In this document: one piece after another, positions 29,481 through 33,003 of the stretch
How the letters are laid out: each line of letters opens with the position of its first letter
Position numbering within the stretch: position 1 is the stretch's first letter
NCBI GenBank assembly: GCA_035498035.1
Contig: DATKAN010000053.1
Location: 1-33,003, forward strand
Origin: Nitrospiria bacterium
GTDB lineage: Bacteria; Nitrospirota; Nitrospiria; JACQBZ01
Length of the DNA: 33,003 nucleotides
Direction: 5' to 3'
Translations under genes and position numbers: made by a program
Notes under the pieces: model-generated
What the model was told of the DNA's origin: nothing
The model's input: the letters and a program-made list of their open reading frames with translations, nothing else
The model's database searches: none

Positions 29481-29675
29481 CATCGGCCAGCCGTTCGGTC
29501 TTAGCCCGAGGCGCGACCTCGGCTGAGATTTGGGCACCTTGCTTGGCGAAGGACGCGGCCCGTTAGGGCCAATTTTCCGCAGAGCCTCTTCGGAAAATTG
29601 AGCGGCCGAGCCTTAGCAAGGTCAAATCACAGCCGCCGGAGCAGCGAGGACTGAGCCGAACAGGCCTCGCCGATG
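29481..29675. repeat. Structured repeat element, copy 2 (covarying long hairpin)
   Basis: The outer helix is CATCGGC/GCCGATG (29481-29487 / 29669-29675) plus GTTCGG/CCGAAC. Inner stems match copy 1 in order: CGGCTG/CAGCCG (29520-29525 / 29630-29635), GATTTG/CAAATC (29527-29532 / 29623-29628), ACCTTGCT/AGCAAGGT (29536-29543 / 29615-29622), CGGCC/GGCCG (29556-29560 / 29604-29608) and CAATTTTCCG/CGGAAAATTG (29570-29579 / 29591-29600) with loop CAGAGCCTCTT. The element ends 16 bases before the trxB ATG. On the other strand it precedes the propeller lipoprotein gene by about 65 bases. Confidence 0.85.
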
Positions 29676-29691
29676 TAATTGGCAGGTATAA

Positions 29692-30636
29692 ATGAGGAAT
29701 TCGACCAGTCCCAATGGTGTGCGCGACGTCATCATCATGGGCTCCGGGCCGGCCGGCCTGACGGCCGCGCTCTACGCCGCGCGGGCCGACCTGAAGCCGC
29801 TCCTGATCGAGGGAACCCAGGCGGGCGGCCAGCTCATGATCACGACGGACGTCGAGAACTACCCCGGATTTCCGGAAGGGATCCTGGGTCCGGAGCTCAT
29901 GAAACAGATGCGCGCGCAGGCCGAGCGCTTCGGGACGGAACTCGTCCGGGGGGACATCACCGCGGTCGACCTGAAAAAAACCCCGTTTCTTCTGACGGCC
30001 GAGGAGGGAACGTATTCCACCCGATCCTTGATCATCGCCTCCGGCGCCTCGGCCAAGCTGCTGAATCTTCCCTCCGAGCGGCGGCTGATGGGCCACGGCG
30101 TTTCGGCCTGCGCCACCTGCGACGGATTTTTCTTCCGCGGTAAAGAGGTCCTCGTGATCGGCGGGGGGGACACCGCCATGGAGGAGGCGACCTTCCTTAC
30201 CAAGTTCGCCTCCAAGGTCACGATCGTCCATCGCCGGGACAAGTTCCGCTGCTCCAAAATCATGGAGGGCCGGGCCCGGGGCAATCGACAGATCGGGATC
30301 ATCTGGGACACCGTGGTCGAGGAAATTCTGGGCGATCCCGTCGTCACCGGCGCGCGGCTCAAGAACGTGAAGACCGGAAAAGTCACCGAAATGAAGATCG
30401 ACGGCGTGTTCGTGGCGATCGGGCATGAGCCCAACACGAAGCTTTTCGCCGGCCAACTACAGATGGACGAGCGGGGCTACATCGTCACGAAAAAAGAAAC
30501 GACCGAAACCTCGGTCCCGGGCGTGTTCGCGGCGGGAGACGTCCAGGACCCCCGCTATCGCCAGGCCGTCACGGCAGCCGGAACCGGATGCATGGCCGCG
30601 ATCGATGCCGAAAAATATATCGAGAGCCTCCATTAA
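29692..30636 (+). CDS. trxB: Thioredoxin reductase
   Basis: A 314-aa flavoprotein. FAD-binding [15 protein letters not shown] (17-31), redox pair CATC at 140-143, NADPH-binding [15 protein letters not shown] near 155-169 followed by VHRRDKFR, and the closing FAD motif [20 protein letters not shown]. It transfers electrons from NADPH via FAD to thioredoxin in the cytoplasm. The ribosome site (AGG at about -10) is weak and lies just beyond structured element copy 2, so that fold could influence access to the start. The AI-2E-type permease gene follows 71 bases later on the same strand. Confidence 0.96.
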   Translation: MRNSTSPNGVRDVIIMGSGPAGLTAALYAARADLKPLLIEGTQAGGQLMITTDVENYPGFPEGILGPELMKQMRAQAERFGTELVRGDITAVDLKKTPFLLTAEEGTYSTRSLIIASGASAKLLNLPSERRLMGHGVSACATCDGFFFRGKEVLVIGGGDTAMEEATFLTKFASKVTIVHRRDKFRCSKIMEGRARGNRQIGIIWDTVVEEILGDPVVTGARLKNVKTGKVTEMKIDGVFVAIGHEPNTKLFAGQLQMDERGYIVTKKETTETSVPGVFAAGDVQDPRYRQAVTAAGTGCMAAIDAEKYIESLH

Positions 30637-30707
30637 AACGCCGGCCCCCCGCGTCCCGATCGATCCGACTTCCAAGGCAAGCGAAAAATCTTCGGGAGAA
30701 TTTCACG

Positions 30708-31829
30708 ATGGCTGACACCCGGCCCGACCTCACCCGCACCGTCCTCGCGGTGCTCTTTATCGGACTGTTGATCGGCCTTTCTCTTTGGATCCTCCGGCCC
30801 TTCCTGGCCGCCATCGTCTGGGCCCTGATGATCGTCGTGTCGACCTGGCCCGCGATGCGGGCGGTGCAGGCGCGTGTGGGAGGAAAAAGGTCCCGGGCGG
30901 TGGCGGTCATGACCCTGGCGCTGTTCATCGTCCTGATCCTGCCGTTTCCGGCGGCCATCGGGACGCTCGTGATCAACGCCGGCCAGATGGCCGACTGGGC
31001 CAAGTCGATGACCGCCTTCAAAATTCCGCCCCCGCCGGAGTGGCTGACCGCGCTTCCGCTGATCGGCGACATGATCGCGGGCGCTTGGGAACAACTATCG
31101 GCCCGTGGCCTCGAGGATTGGGCCCGCGAAGCGGCGCCCTATGCCGGAGCCGTCGGGAAATGGTTCGCGGCGCAGGTCGGAAACATCGGGCTGTTGTTCG
31201 TGGAGTTTGTGATGACCATCGTGATTGCGGCCATCCTGTACGCCGAAGGGGAGTGGGCGGCGGAGCAGGTGCTGCGTTTCGGGCGTCGCCTCGCCGGCGC
31301 CAACGGGGAAGCCGCCGTGCGGCTCGCGGCCCAGGCCATCCGGGGCGTCGCGCTCGGCGTCGGGGTCACCGCCTTGGTGCAGTCGGTCCTCGGGGGGATC
31401 GGATTGGCCGTGGCGGGGGTTCCTTTCGCGGCCGTTCTCACGGTCCTGATGTTCATCTTATCCATCGCACAGATCGGGGCGGTTCCCGTGCTCGTTCCCG
31501 CGGTGATCTGGCTGTACTGGAACGGAAGGACCGGCTGGGGGACCTTCCTGCTGATCGTGACGATCTTGGTCGGCACCCTCGACAACTTCCTTCGTCCCAT
31601 CCTGATCAAGAAGGGCGCCAACCTTCCCCTGCTGCTGGTCTTCACCGGCGTGGTCGGCGGCCTCGTTTCCTTCGGGTTGATCGGCATCTTTATCGGGCCG
31701 GTCGTTCTCGCCGTCTCCTACACACTGCTCATCGCCTGGATCAATGAACGAGCGCAGGGACCCGGACCCGATGGGACCCTCAATGCCGCCGGCGGAAAAG
31801 AAGACGATCGACGCCGGGAAATATCTTGA
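30708..31829 (+). CDS. AI-2E family (PF01594) membrane permease
   Basis: A 373-aa protein with about eight membrane helices in the usual arrangement. A hydrophobic N-terminal pair (TVLAVLFIGLLIGLSLWILR) is followed by a soluble, amphipathic central region at about 95-150. A C-terminal block carries the family signatures GVGVTALVQSVLGGIGL, GVPFAAVLTVLMFILSIAQ, LDNFLRPILIKKGANLPLLL and GLIGIFIGPVVLAV. Relatives export autoinducer-2 (TqsA), act as Na+/H+ antiporters or have unknown roles; the substrate here is unknown. GGGAG precedes the ATG. The last four bases overlap the next gene start (TTGA), indicating coupling. Confidence 0.92.
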   Translation: MADTRPDLTRTVLAVLFIGLLIGLSLWILRPFLAAIVWALMIVVSTWPAMRAVQARVGGKRSRAVAVMTLALFIVLILPFPAAIGTLVINAGQMADWAKSMTAFKIPPPPEWLTALPLIGDMIAGAWEQLSARGLEDWAREAAPYAGAVGKWFAAQVGNIGLLFVEFVMTIVIAAILYAEGEWAAEQVLRFGRRLAGANGEAAVRLAAQAIRGVALGVGVTALVQSVLGGIGLAVAGVPFAAVLTVLMFILSIAQIGAVPVLVPAVIWLYWNGRTGWGTFLLIVTILVGTLDNFLRPILIKKGANLPLLLVFTGVVGGLVSFGLIGIFIGPVVLAVSYTLLIAWINERAQGPGPDGTLNAAGGKEDDRRREIS

Positions 31830-32527
31830 ATCGCTCCATCGATCTGCTACGGGCCTGCGCGCTGACGGCGCTCCTGTCCTCCTGCGCGACGGCGCCTCCG
31901 ATACCCCATCACGAAACGTCCTGCTACCGCCCTCACTGGACCATCCCGCTGGATTTGAACCGGGTCCGCCGCGTCGCGCAGAAGACCTTTATACAGCACA
32001 CCGGGGCGCCGCGTTATCTGACGATCTTCGCCCCCGGACCGTTCGAGCGGTCTTACTATTTCGTGATGTCTCCCGATTCGAGCGAGGAATCCATCGCGCA
32101 GAGCGAACACAAGGGGGTGATGCTGGACTCGGAGGGCAACGGAACGCCGGACTGCTTCATCCTCGGAGGCGGGACGCTTCCCGACGCGAAGGGACAAGCG
32201 GTTCCGTACAATTTTTTTGCGATCGACAAAGACGGCGACGGGCGGATCGAGACATTCATCAGCGAGGACCTGGATCTCGACGGCGATCACGTGATGGATC
32301 GGGACGCGCAGGCCCTTCTGACGGAACCGGACGCGAGGGGGCATTTGAGGCGTGGAATCTACCGGTCGGGCGGCGTGGACACTCCCATACCGAAAGAGGG
32401 TTTTGACTTTTTGTTGAAGAAACCGCTCTACGACGAGCCGGTGCCATTCCCCGACAATGAGGCGACCCAGATGACGCTCTTTGAGGAGCTCGAAAGTATC
32501 TGGAAGGAATTGCGGATCAAGCCATAG
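31826..32527 (+). CDS. Putative lipoprotein with calcium-loop-like Asp-rich segment
   Basis: A 233-aa protein of no family I recognise. The signal LLRACALTALLSSC gives a lipobox with Cys20. A middle segment at about 130-162 contains DKDGDGRIETFISED and DLDLDGDHVMDRDAQ, two adjacent EF-hand/thrombospondin-3-like Asp-rich loops with the DxDGDG spacing, suggesting calcium binding. Upstream, MLDSEGNGTPDCFILGG is a third, weaker loop. The rest is mixed alpha/beta with no catalytic motif seen. TTG start overlaps the stop of the permease (TTGA), so the two are probably co-translated and may act together in the envelope. Confidence 0.8.
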   Translation: MNRSIDLLRACALTALLSSCATAPPIPHHETSCYRPHWTIPLDLNRVRRVAQKTFIQHTGAPRYLTIFAPGPFERSYYFVMSPDSSEESIAQSEHKGVMLDSEGNGTPDCFILGGGTLPDAKGQAVPYNFFAIDKDGDGRIETFISEDLDLDGDHVMDRDAQALLTEPDARGHLRRGIYRSGGVDTPIPKEGFDFLLKKPLYDEPVPFPDNEATQMTLFEELESIWKELRIKP

Positions 32528-32564
32528 GTTTGCATTGACGGTTCCCTTTTAGCACGCGAAGGTG

Positions 32565-32570
32565 TATAGT
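32565..32570 (+). promoter_or_regulatory. Possible -10 box for the small basic protein gene
   Basis: TATAGT at 32565-32570. A good -35 (TTGACG, 32535-32540) is 24 bases upstream, too far for a normal promoter, and the hexamer at proper spacing is poor. The start would lie near 32577, about 54 bases before the ATG. Confidence 0.3.
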
Positions 32571-32630
32571 GCGACTTGTCAGGAAGCAACCCGCGATCTC
32601 TTCACCGCACACATCGAAGGAGCAAAGACC

Positions 32631-32744
32631 ATGAGCAAGGGAATGAACATTCGGAAGCAGACCAAGAAAGCGCCGGCGAAGAGCTTGAAAGAAAAGAAAG
32701 CCGCGAAGAAGGCCAAAAAGGAAGCCACTCGTTCCTGGAGATAA
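32631..32744 (+). CDS. 37-residue Lys-rich basic protein
   Basis: MSKGMNIRKQTKKAPAKSLK continues to a 37-aa protein with 12 Lys and 3 Arg but only 2 Glu, ending SWR. GAAGGAG sits at ideal distance from the ATG, and the frame is in its own intergenic space with a possible -10 upstream. The composition resembles small nucleic-acid- or ribosome-associated peptides, and I have an impression of similar SKGM-starting small proteins in other bacteria, but I cannot name a family. It has no membrane segment or signal. It may be expressed as a single-gene unit. Confidence 0.75.
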   Translation: MSKGMNIRKQTKKAPAKSLKEKKAAKKAKKEATRSWR

Positions 32745-32776
32745 GACGGCCCGGGTCATTGAACCGCCTTTCTACC

Positions 32777-32802
32777 CTTCCCCCTCCCCGCGCGCGAGAC
32801 CT
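32777..32802. repeat. GC-rich short repeat, copy 5 of 5
   Basis: CCCCCTCCCCGCGCGCGAGA, diverged but sharing the C-rich start and the CGCGCG centre with the copies at 4357, 4826, 6747 and 8566. It lies just after the small basic protein gene. Confidence 0.3.
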
Positions 32803-32821
32803 GAGGTGAACCGGCAGGTAA

Positions 32822-33003
32822 TTAAGTAACCTGTCCCCGGAATTTCGCCTCGTTTTGCCTTACCGCGATGTCACCCTGGATGAGCCGGACGAGGGTGACG
32901 ACACCGGCCACGGTAGGCAGGATCACCGTCACGAGGCCGGAGAAATACAGCCTGCCGACCAGGAACGGGAAGGTGACATGCGCAACGGCGTTCACCACGC
33001 CCG
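32822..33003 (-). CDS. C-terminal fragment of a membrane protein, cut by window edge
   Basis: Reading leftward from the right edge there are 59 open codons ending in TAA at 32824-32822. Residues include NAVAHVTFPFLVG, LYFSGLVTVILPTVAGVVTL and VRLIQGDIAVRQNEAKFRG. One strongly hydrophobic helix and part of another precede a short charged tail, so this is the end of an inner-membrane protein. I recognise no family. The last codons lie in AATTAAGTAACCTGTCCCCG, a string that looks like intergenic repeat DNA, so the C-terminus may have been created or altered by that sequence. Confidence 0.55.
   Translation of the reverse strand, partial: GVVNAVAHVTFPFLVGRLYFSGLVTVILPTVAGVVTLVRLIQGDIAVRQNEAKFRGQVT

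Overview
This 33 kb window is a GC-rich, gene-dense piece of chromosome from a Gram-negative bacterium. The outer envelope is implied by an OmpA-type lipoprotein, three other predicted lipoproteins (one with a Tat-like signal) and a type IV pilus retraction ATPase. Start codons are often GTG or TTG. The gene orders pgpA-cinA-thpR-recA-pilT-recX and speD-speE-speA, together with a non-cyanobacterial arginine dihydrolase/ornithine cyclodeaminase pair, suggest a deep-branching lineage such as Nitrospirota or a relative. That placement is inference only. I saw no rRNA, tRNA, CRISPR array, transposase or phage gene.

Layout. 1-2651 (minus): a promoter drives an arginine-to-proline operon (ornithine cyclodeaminase-type protein, arginine dihydrolase-type protein) followed by a macro-domain gene cut by the left edge. 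2652-3530: gene-free DNA with hairpins. 3531-8510: OmpA-like lipoprotein, VOC protein, a membrane GGDEF-EAL enzyme (minus), a YncE-like beta-propeller and a small exported protein with a sigma-54-like promoter and a strong terminator. 8640-13476 (minus): aldehyde dehydrogenase, proC, DoxX and a molybdenum oxidoreductase with its cytochrome b. 13653-14906: hisS, apparently leaderless. 14983-20277 (minus): pgpA, cinA, thpR, recA, pilT, recX. 20554-23633: polyamine operon speD-speE-speA behind a good promoter and a long structured leader. 23634-26356: ion transporter (minus), sirtuin (plus), unusual MBL-fold protein (minus). 26750-29414 (minus): rimO and a seven-repeat propeller lipoprotein. 29692-32744: trxB, AI-2E-family permease, Ca-binding-like lipoprotein and a 37-residue basic protein. 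A membrane protein runs off the right edge on the minus strand.

How the genes connect. Ornithine and arginine metabolism recurs: arginine to ornithine to proline at the left end, pyrroline-5-carboxylate reductase in the middle, and an Orn/Lys/Arg decarboxylase with SpeD and SpeE for polyamines. A sirtuin with the YxxR acyl-pocket signature and a macro-domain protein could make and remove O-acyl-ADP-ribose, though they lie about 24 kb apart.

The most interesting signal is a pair of about 190-nt intergenic elements (26540-26726 and 29481-29675). They share a 68-nt core (62/68 identical). Their flanking arms have diverged but keep the same fold through six two-sided compensatory base-pair changes. 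This looks like selection on a structured RNA, or on a DNA hairpin that moves or is recognised. I could not match it to a known family from memory.
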